From the NCBI RefSeq assembly GCF_002362315.1, contig NZ_MTZV01000004.1, positions 1,116,001 through 1,180,000 on the forward strand: 64,000 nucleotides of DNA, given 5' to 3'. The position numbers and the translations under genes were made by a program. Numbering within the stretch: the stretch's first letter is position 1; each line of letters begins with the position of its first letter. The notes beneath the pieces are model-generated. The model searched no databases and was not told the DNA's origin. It saw only the letters and a program-made list of their open reading frames with translations. The stretch comes from Paraburkholderia acidicola. Lineage in GTDB: Bacteria; Pseudomonadota; Gammaproteobacteria; Burkholderiales; Burkholderiaceae. This document shows positions 43,110 to 51,783 of the stretch, piece after piece.

Positions 43110-43862
43110 ATGCGCATTTTCGGAATCAGCCTTTACATCATCATCGCCGTGTTCTTTGCGGTGCATGCCATGCGTACCCAGCAGAACATGTACTGGCTGC
43201 TGATCCTGTTTCTTTTCCCGGGCCTCGGCAGTCTGGTTTACTTCTTCGTTATTTACTTGCCGTCGCTGCGCCAGTCGCGCGGTGCAAGGGCGGCAACGCG
43301 GGCCATCTCGCAGCTTGTCGATCCTAACCGGGCAGTACGCGAGGCGCGCACGGATTTCGATCGCACACCGACCGTCGCACATCGCATGCGACTCGGTGCC
43401 GCACTGCTCGATGCAGGCAATGCCGCCGAAGCGCTGGAGCATTACCAACAGGCGGTGAATGGGCCGTTCTCATCCGATCCTGCGTTACTCGAGGGGCTCG
43501 CACGCGCGCAGTTTGCCAATGGTAATGCTGCAGCCACGCAGGAGACACTGGAAAAGCTGTTCGCGGTCCATCCCCCTGCCCGTCAGCAATCCGAGCCTGC
43601 CTTGCTGTATGCACGGGCCCTAGCAACCATTGGCGCACCAGGCACACGCGCCGCGTTCGAAACGGCGCTCGCCAATGCAAGCGACGCCGCACCGCGTTGC
43701 CTGTTCGCCGACTGGCTAACAGCACAGCCCAACGATGCCGACCGCCAGCGAGCGCACGAGCTTTACGCTGAGATTGTGCACGATGCGAAGCACTGGCCAC
43801 GCCACGCGCGCGAACATAACAGCGAGTGGTTGCAACGGGCGCAGGCTGCGCTGAGTCGATAG
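43110..43862 (+). CDS. Membrane-anchored TPR protein with PLD-nuclease-type N-terminus
   Basis: 250 residues. Two hydrophobic helices (ISLYIIIAVFFAVHAM and MYWLLILFLFPGLGSLVYFF) form the small N-terminal module found in cardiolipin synthases. From residue 85 on, helix pairs such as HRMRLGAALLDAGNAAEALEHYQQAV and LLEGLARAQFANGNAAATQETLEKL (quoted in part) are tetratricopeptide repeats. It is probably an inner-membrane scaffold exposing repeats to the cytoplasm. The partner is unknown. Confidence 0.82.
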   Translation: MRIFGISLYIIIAVFFAVHAMRTQQNMYWLLILFLFPGLGSLVYFFVIYLPSLRQSRGARAATRAISQLVDPNRAVREARTDFDRTPTVAHRMRLGAALLDAGNAAEALEHYQQAVNGPFSSDPALLEGLARAQFANGNAAATQETLEKLFAVHPPARQQSEPALLYARALATIGAPGTRAAFETALANASDAAPRCLFADWLTAQPNDADRQRAHELYAEIVHDAKHWPRHAREHNSEWLQRAQAALSR

Positions 43863-43925
43863 TCCGCGGGAGATCGGAAGACAATCGTCACGGGGTAGAA
43901 AGGCGACCATCGCACGCCAACTACC

Positions 43926-44774
43926 TCACGTCGCCGCCTCCTCCATCAACGCAACATGCCGCACCTCACTCACCTCATCCGCCGGAAACATACATTCAAT
44001 CCGCAGCTCCTGCGCAGCCACCGTCTGCGGCGTCCCCACCGTCGCGACCATCGAGAAATAATTCAGCACCTGCCCATCCTTGACGAAGCCAAGCGGAATA
44101 ACCGGCAGCGTTGGCGACACCGGCAGCGCACTCAACGCCTTAGGCGATTTCCACTCGGCCTGTACATCGGGATAGTCGAGCAACGCATCGAGCAACTCGC
44201 GCGTTTTCTCATCGATCACCCGTCCAACCGACTCACGATAAACCCGCTGAATCAAACTCTTCGCCACCGCTTCCCAGTCGGCGATAAACGGACGCATGCC
44301 TTGCGGATCGAACATCAGATGCAGCAGGTTACGCGGGCTCCTGCGCGCCGACATATCGATGAAGCAGTTGAAGAAACGCAGCGTCGAGTCGTTGGTCATC
44401 AGCACATTCCAGTAGCGGTCCATCACCACCGCAGGAAACGGCTCGTGCTGGCGCAGCATCCGCGCAAGCGCGCTCGTTACGCCCTGCATTTCCTGCGCAT
44501 TCCACGCACCTTCGGGATAGATCGGTGCATAACCGGCTGCCAGCAGCAGCGTATTGCGTTCGCGCAGCGGAATGTCGAGCGCCTGGGCAAGATCCATCAA
44601 GGTCTGGCGACTCGGCACACTGCGCCCGCCTTCGATGAAGCTGATATGTCGCTGCGACACACCCGCATCGAGCGAAAGATCGAACTGGCTCGTGCCGCGC
44701 ACGTCCCGCCAGTGACGCATCAACGCGCCGAGGTCACTGGCGGGAGAGCGGGTATCGGTGGTGACGGAATTCAT
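43926..44774 (-). CDS. XRE-family regulator with MmyB-like ligand domain
   Basis: 282 residues. The helix-turn-helix covers about residues 12-70 (LMRHWRDVRGTSQFDLSLDA then GVSQRHISFIEGGRSVPSRQ). The C-terminal part (FPAVVMDRYWNVLMTNDSTL, FNCFIDMSARRSPRNLLHLM) is the MmyB-like PAS-type domain thought to bind small ligands. I chose the ATG at 44774 as it gives the usual family N-terminus; upstream in-frame starts lack ribosome sites too. Divergent from an MFS gene it probably represses. Confidence 0.88.
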   Translation of the reverse strand: MNSVTTDTRSPASDLGALMRHWRDVRGTSQFDLSLDAGVSQRHISFIEGGRSVPSRQTLMDLAQALDIPLRERNTLLLAAGYAPIYPEGAWNAQEMQGVTSALARMLRQHEPFPAVVMDRYWNVLMTNDSTLRFFNCFIDMSARRSPRNLLHLMFDPQGMRPFIADWEAVAKSLIQRVYRESVGRVIDEKTRELLDALLDYPDVQAEWKSPKALSALPVSPTLPVIPLGFVKDGQVLNYFSMVATVGTPQTVAAQELRIECMFPADEVSEVRHVALMEEAAT

Positions 44775-44886
44775 GGAGTGTTCGTTCGCAAGGCGTTCGG
44801 GGAATGATTCGATCATAGCGGTCGCGTGAATCCACACAACTACCTCCCAGGTAATGACCCACCCGCGGCCGACCCACCCCACAGTT

Positions 44887-44930
44887 CAGATTTTCAGATT
44901 CATCAGATAAGAATTATCCAATTTTCTTAT
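44887..44930. promoter_or_regulatory. Repeats in the XRE/MFS divergent promoter region
   Basis: Three CAGAT repeats start at 44887, 44895 and 44904. They lead into an inverted repeat, ATAAGAA (44907-44913) and TTCTTAT (44924-44930), with ten bases between. The AT-rich dyad between divergent genes is a candidate operator for the XRE regulator. Confidence 0.4.
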
Positions 44931-44981
44931 TGTTCCAGAGCGCTTAACGTCGCCGAATCCAGTTTTCTCAGGACGGGCCGC

Positions 44982-46292
44982 GTGACACCTCAGACCGTAC
45001 GCCTCTATGGAGCGGCAATCGCCAGCGCCAAGATCGGCACAGGCTTTTTCTTCCTCATCAACACGTGGCTGATCATCGAGATCACCGGGCGTCCGTCGAG
45101 CGCGGCGATCACGCTCGTCATGACGATTCTCCCGAGCCTGCTGCTGTCGCCGCTCATCGGTCTCGCCGTCGATCGCAGCGAGCCCGCGCAGCTCGCGTGG
45201 CGGGCAGAAGTTTTTCGCTGGCTCGTGCTGATGAGCTACGGTCTGCTCTATGCCGCCGGTTACGCGACGGCGCCCATCGCGTACCTGGTCAGCTTTCTGA
45301 TCGCTCTCGGCAATGAAATCCAGGTGCTGGCGTGGCGAGCTGCGCTCACACGCCACGCTTCCTCCGAGCAGATGTTCCGCCTCAATGCGCTAACCGTCGT
45401 CACCGGGCAGACCGGGCAGATACTCGGCGCGGCGGCATCGGGTGTGGTGCTCGCGACCATCGGCGCGGCCGCTACGGTCGGCGTGGCGAGTACGAGCTAT
45501 CTGCTGTCGGCGCTTGCCGGTTTCATCGTCGCGCGCCGGATGCACAGCACCGTGGCGCATCGCACCGACGCGCCCGAGCGCGGCATACGCCGGCATTTGA
45601 GCGATCTGCGCGACGGTCTGCGCCACATTGCACAACGTCCCGCGATCGCGTTCTTCTACGGGCTGATCCTCGCCAACCTGACCGTGATCTTCGGTATCAA
45701 CGCGATGCTCGCGCCGTTCGTGCGCGAGGAACTGCATCTTGACGCCGCAGCGTTCGGCAAGATCGATGCGGGGTACGCGCTGGGGGCGATCGTCAGCGGG
45801 TTTTTCGTGGTGCGGCTGGCAAACCGTTTCGGTCGGCGCAACGTCCTGACGCTGGCGTTCCTCGTCGCGGCACTCAGCCTGCTGGTGTTCGCGCAATGCA
45901 GCGGCCTGATCGTCGCATTCATCACCTACGTCGGCCTTGGCGTCAGTTTTCAGAGCAGCGTGATCGCGCTGAGCGCGGCACAGCGCGCCGCCGATCCGCT
46001 CTATCAAGGCCGCGTGAGTGCGAGTTTCAACGTGCTCAATGGCCTCGCGGGTCTCGCTATTTACGGCATCGTCGCGCTGAGCGCCGGGCATCATCTCTAT
46101 CGCCAGCTTTATCTCTGGCAGGCTGCGACCATGCTGATCATGGTTCCGATCGTGGTCCTCGCGAGCCGGCGCGAAGGAATCAGCCGGTTGCTCAAACCAG
46201 AAGCACCAGCGCTTGCACCCGAAAGGAAACGAACCACCGAACATCGCGGAACAACGCCCTCTCGACCAGCGCCGGAGACCATCGAAACATAA
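44982..46292 (+). CDS. MFS transporter, enterobactin-exporter-like (MFS_3)
   Basis: About 436 residues and twelve membrane helices, of the EntS-like branch: FLINTWLIIEITGRPSSAAI, ASGVVLATIGAAATVGVAST and SFNVLNGLAGLAIYGIVALS. I start it at GTG 44982 with AGGA upstream; the frame is open from 44826 but that part lies in the promoter region. It may export a siderophore or drug. Divergent from an XRE regulator. The C-terminal tail is Lys/Glu/Pro-rich and polar. Confidence 0.85.
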   Translation: MTPQTVRLYGAAIASAKIGTGFFFLINTWLIIEITGRPSSAAITLVMTILPSLLLSPLIGLAVDRSEPAQLAWRAEVFRWLVLMSYGLLYAAGYATAPIAYLVSFLIALGNEIQVLAWRAALTRHASSEQMFRLNALTVVTGQTGQILGAAASGVVLATIGAAATVGVASTSYLLSALAGFIVARRMHSTVAHRTDAPERGIRRHLSDLRDGLRHIAQRPAIAFFYGLILANLTVIFGINAMLAPFVREELHLDAAAFGKIDAGYALGAIVSGFFVVRLANRFGRRNVLTLAFLVAALSLLVFAQCSGLIVAFITYVGLGVSFQSSVIALSAAQRAADPLYQGRVSASFNVLNGLAGLAIYGIVALSAGHHLYRQLYLWQAATMLIMVPIVVLASRREGISRLLKPEAPALAPERKRTTEHRGTTPSRPAPETIET

Positions 46293-46304
46293 ACACGAAG
46301 GCAT

Positions 46305-46329
46305 GAGCCCGGCCGTCCACGGCCGGCTC
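46305..46329 (+). terminator. Stem-loop after the MFS gene
   Basis: GAGCCCGGCCGT and ACGGCCGGCTC pair over 11 bp with one bulged C and a two-base loop, 12 bp after the MFS stop. There is no T tract, so termination is only probable. Confidence 0.5.
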
Positions 46330-46439
46330 AAGCCCGCATATCCCCTTCGGGACATTCAAAATCTTCCGCCACCGTCTCATGATGAGTCCGGCTTCGTGCG
46401 CCCCAGGCGACCGACGGCCTCATACAAAGGAGACAAATC

Positions 46440-47963
46440 GTGACGGAAAGAAGCGCTTTAAGCACCGATCTGCCACCAGGCAGCGCGACAGGTGTCAGCT
46501 ACCAGGACGTTAGCGACAAATATTTCGAACAACGCCAACTGCAACGCCACGCGGGCTTCTTTACGCTGCTGGTGCTCGGCGTTGGAGCGGTGATCGCAGG
46601 GCAGTACTCGGGCTGGAATCTCGGGCTGTCGCAGGGCTTCGGCGGCATGCTGGCGGCGACGTTGATCATCGCCGTGATGTACGTCTTTCTCTGTTCGTCG
46701 ATCGGCGAAATGGCGGCCGCGCTACCGCATACCGGCGGCGCCTATTCGTTTGCGCGGACGACGATGGGTCCGTGGGGCGGCTTTACCACCGGTCTCGCGG
46801 AAAACATCGAGTTCGTGCTCGCGCCGGCCGGCAACATGTTCTTCATGGGCGCGTATCTCGGCGCCATCTTCGGCACGCCCGCCGATGCGCAACCGCTCTG
46901 GTGGATCGCCGGCTACGCGGTGATGCTGCTGCTGTCGATGCGCGGCCTTGGCATGTCGATGCGGGTCGTCGTGATCGTGACGATCGCAGCGGTCGCCGTG
47001 CTGGCCTTCTTCTGTCTCGCGGCCATTCCACATGTCGACTTCGCGCATCTCGCGCTGAACCTCGGCGCAGATAGCGCGGGCAAACCGGTCGAACTGCCGG
47101 CAGGTCACGGCCCGTGGTTACCGTTCGGCGCGACCGGCATCATGCTGGCGCTGCCGTTCGCGGTCTACATGTTCCTCGCCATCGAGCAACTGCCGCTCAC
47201 CGCCGAAGAAGCGCACAACCCCACGAAGCACATGCCGATGGCATTGATGTTCGGCATTCTGATCCTCGCGGTGCTCGCGCTGTCGATCGTGTTCTTCAGT
47301 GCGTCCATTCCGAATGGTGCGTTCGCGCTTAGTACGTCGGGGGAGCCGCTACTCGATGGTTTCCGTTCGCTGTTCGGCCATACGGCGAGCAAGATTCTCG
47401 CGGGCGTCGCCGTGCTGGGTCTCGCTGCGTCGTTCCTCGCAGGCAGCTTCGCCGCGGGTCGCAACATCTATTCGTTGTCGCGTGCCGGCTATCTGCCGAC
47501 TGCGCTCTCCGTCACGCATCCGGTCAAGAAGACGCCGAATCGTGCGCTATGCGCCGGCTCGCTGCTGGCACTAGGCGTACTGATGGCGTTCTGGTTCACC
47601 TTCGGCCGACGCGACAACGCGCTGATGGGCGGTGTCCTCGTCAGCATGATCGTGTTCGCCGGGATGATCTCGTACATCTTCCAGAGCCTCTCTTACATCC
47701 GGCTCAGAAGCCTTCACGCGGGCTTGAAGCGTCCGTTCAAGAGCCCGTTCGGCATCTTCGGTGCGGTCGTGACGATCCTGATTGCCGGCGCGACGCTGCT
47801 GTTCCAGTTCGTCGATCCGGTCTACAAGTGGGCCGCACTGGGCGCCGCCGTCTGGTATCTGCTCGGCCTGAGCTACTTCGGCCTGTATCGCCGCCATCAC
47901 CTCGTGCTGTCGCCCGAAGAAGCCTTCGCCGTCAGCGGCGGCCGGCGCGGCATGCCCGATTGA
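46440..47963 (+). CDS. Ethanolamine-type amino acid/amine permease (APC superfamily)
   Basis: A 507-residue inner-membrane permease with about twelve helices. After a polar N-terminus with KYFEQRQLQRHAG comes GVGAVIAGQYSGWNLGLSQG. GEMAAALPHTGGAYSFARTTMGPWGGFTTG follows, quoted in part, then AENIEFVLAPAGNMFF and IEQLPLTAEEAHNPTKHMP. These match ethanolamine permeases (Eat/EutP type). Start at GTG 46440 with AAAGGAG upstream. It is followed by SDR, LuxR and AraC genes on the same strand and faces the amine dehydrogenase operon, so an amine or its product is a plausible cargo. Confidence 0.85.
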   Translation: MTERSALSTDLPPGSATGVSYQDVSDKYFEQRQLQRHAGFFTLLVLGVGAVIAGQYSGWNLGLSQGFGGMLAATLIIAVMYVFLCSSIGEMAAALPHTGGAYSFARTTMGPWGGFTTGLAENIEFVLAPAGNMFFMGAYLGAIFGTPADAQPLWWIAGYAVMLLLSMRGLGMSMRVVVIVTIAAVAVLAFFCLAAIPHVDFAHLALNLGADSAGKPVELPAGHGPWLPFGATGIMLALPFAVYMFLAIEQLPLTAEEAHNPTKHMPMALMFGILILAVLALSIVFFSASIPNGAFALSTSGEPLLDGFRSLFGHTASKILAGVAVLGLAASFLAGSFAAGRNIYSLSRAGYLPTALSVTHPVKKTPNRALCAGSLLALGVLMAFWFTFGRRDNALMGGVLVSMIVFAGMISYIFQSLSYIRLRSLHAGLKRPFKSPFGIFGAVVTILIAGATLLFQFVDPVYKWAALGAAVWYLLGLSYFGLYRRHHLVLSPEEAFAVSGGRRGMPD

Positions 47964-48000
47964 TCTCACCGTATGACTCTCAACTGGAAAGGGTAATGTC

Positions 48001-48780
48001 ATGAATGCACAGTCGACAGGCCGGCTGGCCGGCAAGGTCGCCATCATCAGCGGCGGCGCGGGCGGCTGCGGTGCCGCGGCGGCATCGCTGTTCGCCGCGG
48101 AAGGCGCGCAGGTCGCCATCATCGATCGCGATCCGGCCGCGGGCCAGGTGCTTGCGGCGCGCATCAACAGCGGAGGTGGTAGCGCCATTTCATTGGCCGC
48201 GGATGTGTCGCGCGCAAAAGACGTCGAGGAAGCCATCGCCGCGACCCACCGCCTGCTCGGCGATGCGGACATCCTCTTCAATCACGCGGGCACGCTGATC
48301 GTCAAACCGTTTCTCGATGTCGAAGAAACCGAGTGGGACTGGTTGATGGCGGTCAATGTAAAGAGCATGTACCTGATGACACGTGCGGTGTTGCCGCAGA
48401 TGCTGCGCAAAGGCAAAGGCAGCATCGTTTGCACGTCGTCGATTTCCGCGCTGTACGGCACACCGGGCGAAGTGCTGTACGACACGACCAAGGGCGCGTG
48501 TCATATGTTCGCGCGCGCGATCGCCGTCGAGTATCGCGACCGTGGCATTCGCTGCAATGCGGTAGCGCCTGGCTTTATCCGCACGCCGCACGGCATTCGC
48601 GAATTGCGCGACCTGCAGGCGATGGGCGTGGCGGCATCGGAAGCGGCGATCGCCGAACAGCAGGGCCGGCTGTGCGAACCGGAAGAAGTCGCGCGCGCCG
48701 CGCTGTTCCTCGCCTCCGACGATGCGAGCTTCGTCAGCGGCACGCATCTGTTCGTCGACAACTGCTTTTCGGCGGTTTGA
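48001..48780 (+). CDS. Short-chain dehydrogenase/reductase
   Basis: 259 residues. The nucleotide motif is SGGAGGCG, with NHAG in place of the usual NNAG near residue 90. The catalytic Ser is in TSSISALYG and the Tyr/Lys in YDTTKGAC. IIDRDPAAG after strand 2 suggests NAD. It lies 37 bp after the permease gene, probably in the same operon. It might act on an aldehyde or alcohol derived from the amine; this is an inference. Confidence 0.92.
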   Translation: MNAQSTGRLAGKVAIISGGAGGCGAAAASLFAAEGAQVAIIDRDPAAGQVLAARINSGGGSAISLAADVSRAKDVEEAIAATHRLLGDADILFNHAGTLIVKPFLDVEETEWDWLMAVNVKSMYLMTRAVLPQMLRKGKGSIVCTSSISALYGTPGEVLYDTTKGACHMFARAIAVEYRDRGIRCNAVAPGFIRTPHGIRELRDLQAMGVAASEAAIAEQQGRLCEPEEVARAALFLASDDASFVSGTHLFVDNCFSAV

Positions 48781-48858
48781 CGCATGGCCCCGGCACAACA
48801 TACGATGGCTGGATTCGGTGTGCAGTCGCACCCATCGTATCGTTCCGAGGCCATTTTC

Positions 48859-49758
48859 ATGAGCGTTTCCCCCGCATCGCGGCCGCGCCGTGCTGGCGAT
48901 GGCCGCGATATTGCCGCCTGGCAGAACGCCGCGCCGACGCTGGTCGAGCTGATCGGACAGGATGCGTTCATGCGCCAGCTCGACGACACGCTGCAGTTAC
49001 TGGTCGAGTTCGATCTGAGTTGTGTGCTGCTCTACGTGCGTTCGCATTCGCCGGCATTGCTGCACGACAACCTGAACGGCGTGTCCGAACTCGATGCGAT
49101 GCGTAACTATCTGAACGGCACCTATCTGCTCGATCCGGTTTACTCCGCGTGTATGGATCGCGTGGCAGCCGGCCTGTACCGCATGGCGGAACTGGCGCCG
49201 GACGAATTCTTCGACAGCGACTATTACCACTCACCGTATGTGCATCCGTGCATTTCGATGACCTCGGGCTCGCTCGCTGAAGAGATCGTCTTTATCGGTA
49301 GTCCTGCGCCCGATACCTACGTGGCTTACTCGTTGATGCGCAGCAATGGCCGGACGCGCTTCACCGATGAAGACATTCATTGTCTTGACGCGGCCCAGCC
49401 GCTGCTCAATGCGCTGCTGTGCCGTCACTATCTGATGATTGCGCCGCCCGCTGCGAGTGCAACGGCCACATCGGCCGCGCCACAGCAAGGCGACGTGGCA
49501 GGTTACCTGCATGCCGCCTTCGCCGATTTCGCCACCGATATCCTCACGCTGCGCGAGCAGGAGATCGTGAGTCTGATCCTGCGCGGTCATTCGAGCCTGT
49601 CGATTGCGCGCACGCTGCAGATCGCCGAAGGGACGGTAAAGAACCATCGCAAGCACATTCATTTCAAGTTGGGCATCTCCAGTCAGTCGGAGCTGTTTCA
49701 TCGTTTCGTCAAGCATCTGTTGACGCGTTCTGCTGCGCTTCCTCAGGTACCGCATTGA
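48859..49758 (+). CDS. LuxR-family transcriptional regulator
   Basis: A 299-residue regulator. The C-terminal helix-turn-helix is clear: LTLREQEIVSLILRGHSSLS then IARTLQIAEGTVKNHRKHIH. The N-terminal 220 residues hold no response-regulator aspartate, and I see no clear acyl-homoserine-lactone pocket; it is an uncharacterised sensor region (LVEFDLSCVLLYVRSHSPAL). The ATG at 48859 has GAGG ten bases upstream. Its TGA overlaps the AraC gene's ATG by one base (TGATG), so the two regulators are translationally coupled. Confidence 0.88.
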   Translation: MSVSPASRPRRAGDGRDIAAWQNAAPTLVELIGQDAFMRQLDDTLQLLVEFDLSCVLLYVRSHSPALLHDNLNGVSELDAMRNYLNGTYLLDPVYSACMDRVAAGLYRMAELAPDEFFDSDYYHSPYVHPCISMTSGSLAEEIVFIGSPAPDTYVAYSLMRSNGRTRFTDEDIHCLDAAQPLLNALLCRHYLMIAPPAASATATSAAPQQGDVAGYLHAAFADFATDILTLREQEIVSLILRGHSSLSIARTLQIAEGTVKNHRKHIHFKLGISSQSELFHRFVKHLLTRSAALPQVPH

Positions 49759-50810
49759 TGTCAATCGCTGCCCCATCCACCGTCGAATTGCACCGCAGCC
49801 GCGACATCGAAGAGCAGGCTGGGTTGCTGAGTAACTGGCATCAGTCGTACTGCCAGATTTCCCGCGGCACCTTCGATGGCTCGGTGACCGTCATCGAGAT
49901 CGGTGGCGTGTGCATTCTCGTCGAGAAGATGAACCGCGTCGTGTTCCAGCGCGGCTACGTCGCCGACACGATCGCCGTCGGCGTGCCGTTTCAGCTGGGC
50001 GGCCACGCGCGCATGTGCGGACAGACCAGCCATACCGACGGCCTGCACATCTTTTCCGGCGATCGCGAGTTCGAACTGGTGTCGCCGGACTGCTACCTCG
50101 ATTGCAATATCGAACTGGACGCGCAGCGTATCGAATCGTTGGGGTCACCGCTCGCGTGTGCGGGACTGCAGCGTATTGCGGCGTTGTTGCCTGCGTCTCC
50201 TGGCATCATGACCGTCGATCACAGTCTGCTGCACCGGTTCCGCGCACGGCTCATGGCGCTGTTTGAGATCGCTTCGTCGGCACCGCATCTGCTGTCGGAC
50301 AGCGCGTTGTGCGCGCAACACGAGCAATCGGTCGTGCTGGATCTCGCGGCGTTGCTCGAAGACGAGATCAGCGAATGCAGGCCGCCGCAGAGCCATGCCG
50401 CACGCGACTGGTCGCTGGTCGCTGCCGCACGCGATCTGATCGAATCGAGCGATACGTGCCCGCTGTCGGTTGCCGAACTTAGCGCGCAACTCGGCGTCGC
50501 GACACGCACGGTCTACCACGCGTTCCAGAATGCACTCGACGTCAAACCCGTCGACTACCTGCGCGCAGTCCGCCTGAACCGCGTGCGTCATGAACTGCAG
50601 AACGCGCAGTCGGTGACCGACGCCGCGGTGCGTTGGGGGTTCCTGCATTTCGGCCGCTTCGCACACGACTATCACGCGATGTTCGGCGAGCAGCCGTCAC
50701 AAACCTGGCGACGCCTTCACTCGAGCGGCACGCACGATGCCGGTATCGTGCGCGGCTTCGCAAGCGGAAGTGGACTACCCTCCAGACGCGAAGCAGGACC
50801 GTTTCAGTAA
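49758..50810 (+). CDS. AraC-family regulator, EutR-like
   Basis: 350 residues. The C-terminal AraC domain has two helix-turn-helix units: PLSVAELSAQLGVATRTVYH and VTDAAVRWGFLHFGRFAHDY, with FGEQPSQTWRR. The N-terminal 200 residues (ISRGTFDGSVTVIEIGGVCI, RVVFQRGYVADTIAVGVPFQ) follow the EutR/OruR-like pattern. EutR controls ethanolamine use, which fits the permease three genes upstream. A longer open frame from 49419 overlaps the LuxR gene and is not used. The 3' end overlaps the convergent cytochrome gene by 7 bp. Confidence 0.88.
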   Translation: MSIAAPSTVELHRSRDIEEQAGLLSNWHQSYCQISRGTFDGSVTVIEIGGVCILVEKMNRVVFQRGYVADTIAVGVPFQLGGHARMCGQTSHTDGLHIFSGDREFELVSPDCYLDCNIELDAQRIESLGSPLACAGLQRIAALLPASPGIMTVDHSLLHRFRARLMALFEIASSAPHLLSDSALCAQHEQSVVLDLAALLEDEISECRPPQSHAARDWSLVAAARDLIESSDTCPLSVAELSAQLGVATRTVYHAFQNALDVKPVDYLRAVRLNRVRHELQNAQSVTDAAVRWGFLHFGRFAHDYHAMFGEQPSQTWRRLHSSGTHDAGIVRGFASGSGLPSRREAGPFQ

Positions 50811-51292
50811 GACGGCTTCATCGCCGCGATGCCCTGCTGATGCAGCAATTCGACCAGATACGCACGCCGCTGTGCAACTTCAGCAAGCGCCGGGCGACGC
50901 AGACGGGCAACTTCTTCGGCGGTGTACGGATGAAAGTCCGCCGGCAACTCTTCGCGGTTGTAGCTCATCAACAACCAGTTCACGACTTCGGCCAGCTCGC
51001 TATCGTTGAGCGCCGAGTTCGATGCGCCCGGCACGCGCACGGCGAATTCGCGCCCCTGCGGCAGATGCATGAAGTGGCCCAGCGAGTGGCGCAGCGGCGG
51101 GATCTTGCCCGCGACTCCCGCACCGGTCGGCGAGTGACAGCCCATGCAGTTCAGCGTGTAGTTCTGCAGTGCGCGCGCGTTGTCAATCGTCTGCGTCTGC
51201 GCATGCGTACTCGCCGCACCGCACGCGAGCGGTAGCAGGAACGGGAGACCGCATCGCCGTATCGTGCGAATCACACGGCTGACCATCCACAT
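50804..51292 (-). CDS. Monohaem c-type cytochrome, last gene of the amine dehydrogenase operon
   Basis: A 162-residue exported cytochrome with a signal peptide (FLLPLACGAASTHA) and one haem site, CMGCHS. A helical C-terminal extension (YTAEEVARLRRPALAEVAQR) follows the cytochrome core. It would act in the periplasm. Its start is two bases after the stop of the other cytochrome gene and it has GGGGA upstream, so the pair is co-translated. It may carry electrons from the dehydrogenase or help mature it. Confidence 0.9.
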   Translation of the reverse strand: MWMVSRVIRTIRRCGLPFLLPLACGAASTHAQTQTIDNARALQNYTLNCMGCHSPTGAGVAGKIPPLRHSLGHFMHLPQGREFAVRVPGASNSALNDSELAEVVNWLLMSYNREELPADFHPYTAEEVARLRRPALAEVAQRRAYLVELLHQQGIAAMKPSY

Positions 51293-51294
51293 CG

Positions 51295-51783
51295 CTACAT
51301 CCCCAGCGTAGGCAACAACGCGTTGCGCCGCTGCCGCACCTGCTCGCCGTCGAGCGCTTCCGCATGCAATGCATGCACGTCCTCAGGACGCAGCGGCAGT
51401 GCCTTGCTGCCCTTCTTCGCGGCAAGATCGAACGCGACGTAGTTCAGCACGTTCGCAATGTCCGCATCGCTCAAGCTCGCAAACGACGGCATGCGAAAGT
51501 TGTAGTGCTTCGCACCGACAGCGACATCGCCGTACATGCCGTTGAGCAGGGTCTGGATCAGTTGCTTGCGGCCCGGTGCGACCGTGATGTAACGCGCGGG
51601 ATAGTCGGTCAGCGGCGGCGCCAGGCCGTCCACGCCGCGGCCGTCTGCCTGATGGCAGACCGCACAGCGCGCAGCGAAGATCGTCTTGCCGAGATCGTTC
51701 ATCTGCTGCGCGTGAAGCGCCTGCATGGGCCCGGCTGCGCAGGCGACGACCAGCGCGGTGAGCGTCGTGTTCCACCCCTTCAT
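51295..51783 (-). CDS. Monohaem c-type cytochrome in the amine dehydrogenase operon
   Basis: 162 residues. A signal peptide (ALVVACAAGPMQALHA) is followed by a class I cytochrome c: haem site CAVCHQ near residue 41, and FRMPSFASLSDADIANVLNY giving the probable Met ligand. It overlaps mauA by ATGA, so it is surely in the operon. The longer open frame on this strand to 52068 overlaps mauA and is not used. It is the most likely immediate partner that passes electrons from the TTQ enzyme to the oxidase. Confidence 0.92.
   Translation of the reverse strand: MKGWNTTLTALVVACAAGPMQALHAQQMNDLGKTIFAARCAVCHQADGRGVDGLAPPLTDYPARYITVAPGRKQLIQTLLNGMYGDVAVGAKHYNFRMPSFASLSDADIANVLNYVAFDLAAKKGSKALPLRPEDVHALHAEALDGEQVRQRRNALLPTLGM

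Noticed and set aside
48859..49758. Quorum-sensing LuxR receptor
   Set aside because: The N-terminal domain shows no convincing acyl-homoserine-lactone site and no luxI-type synthase gene is nearby.
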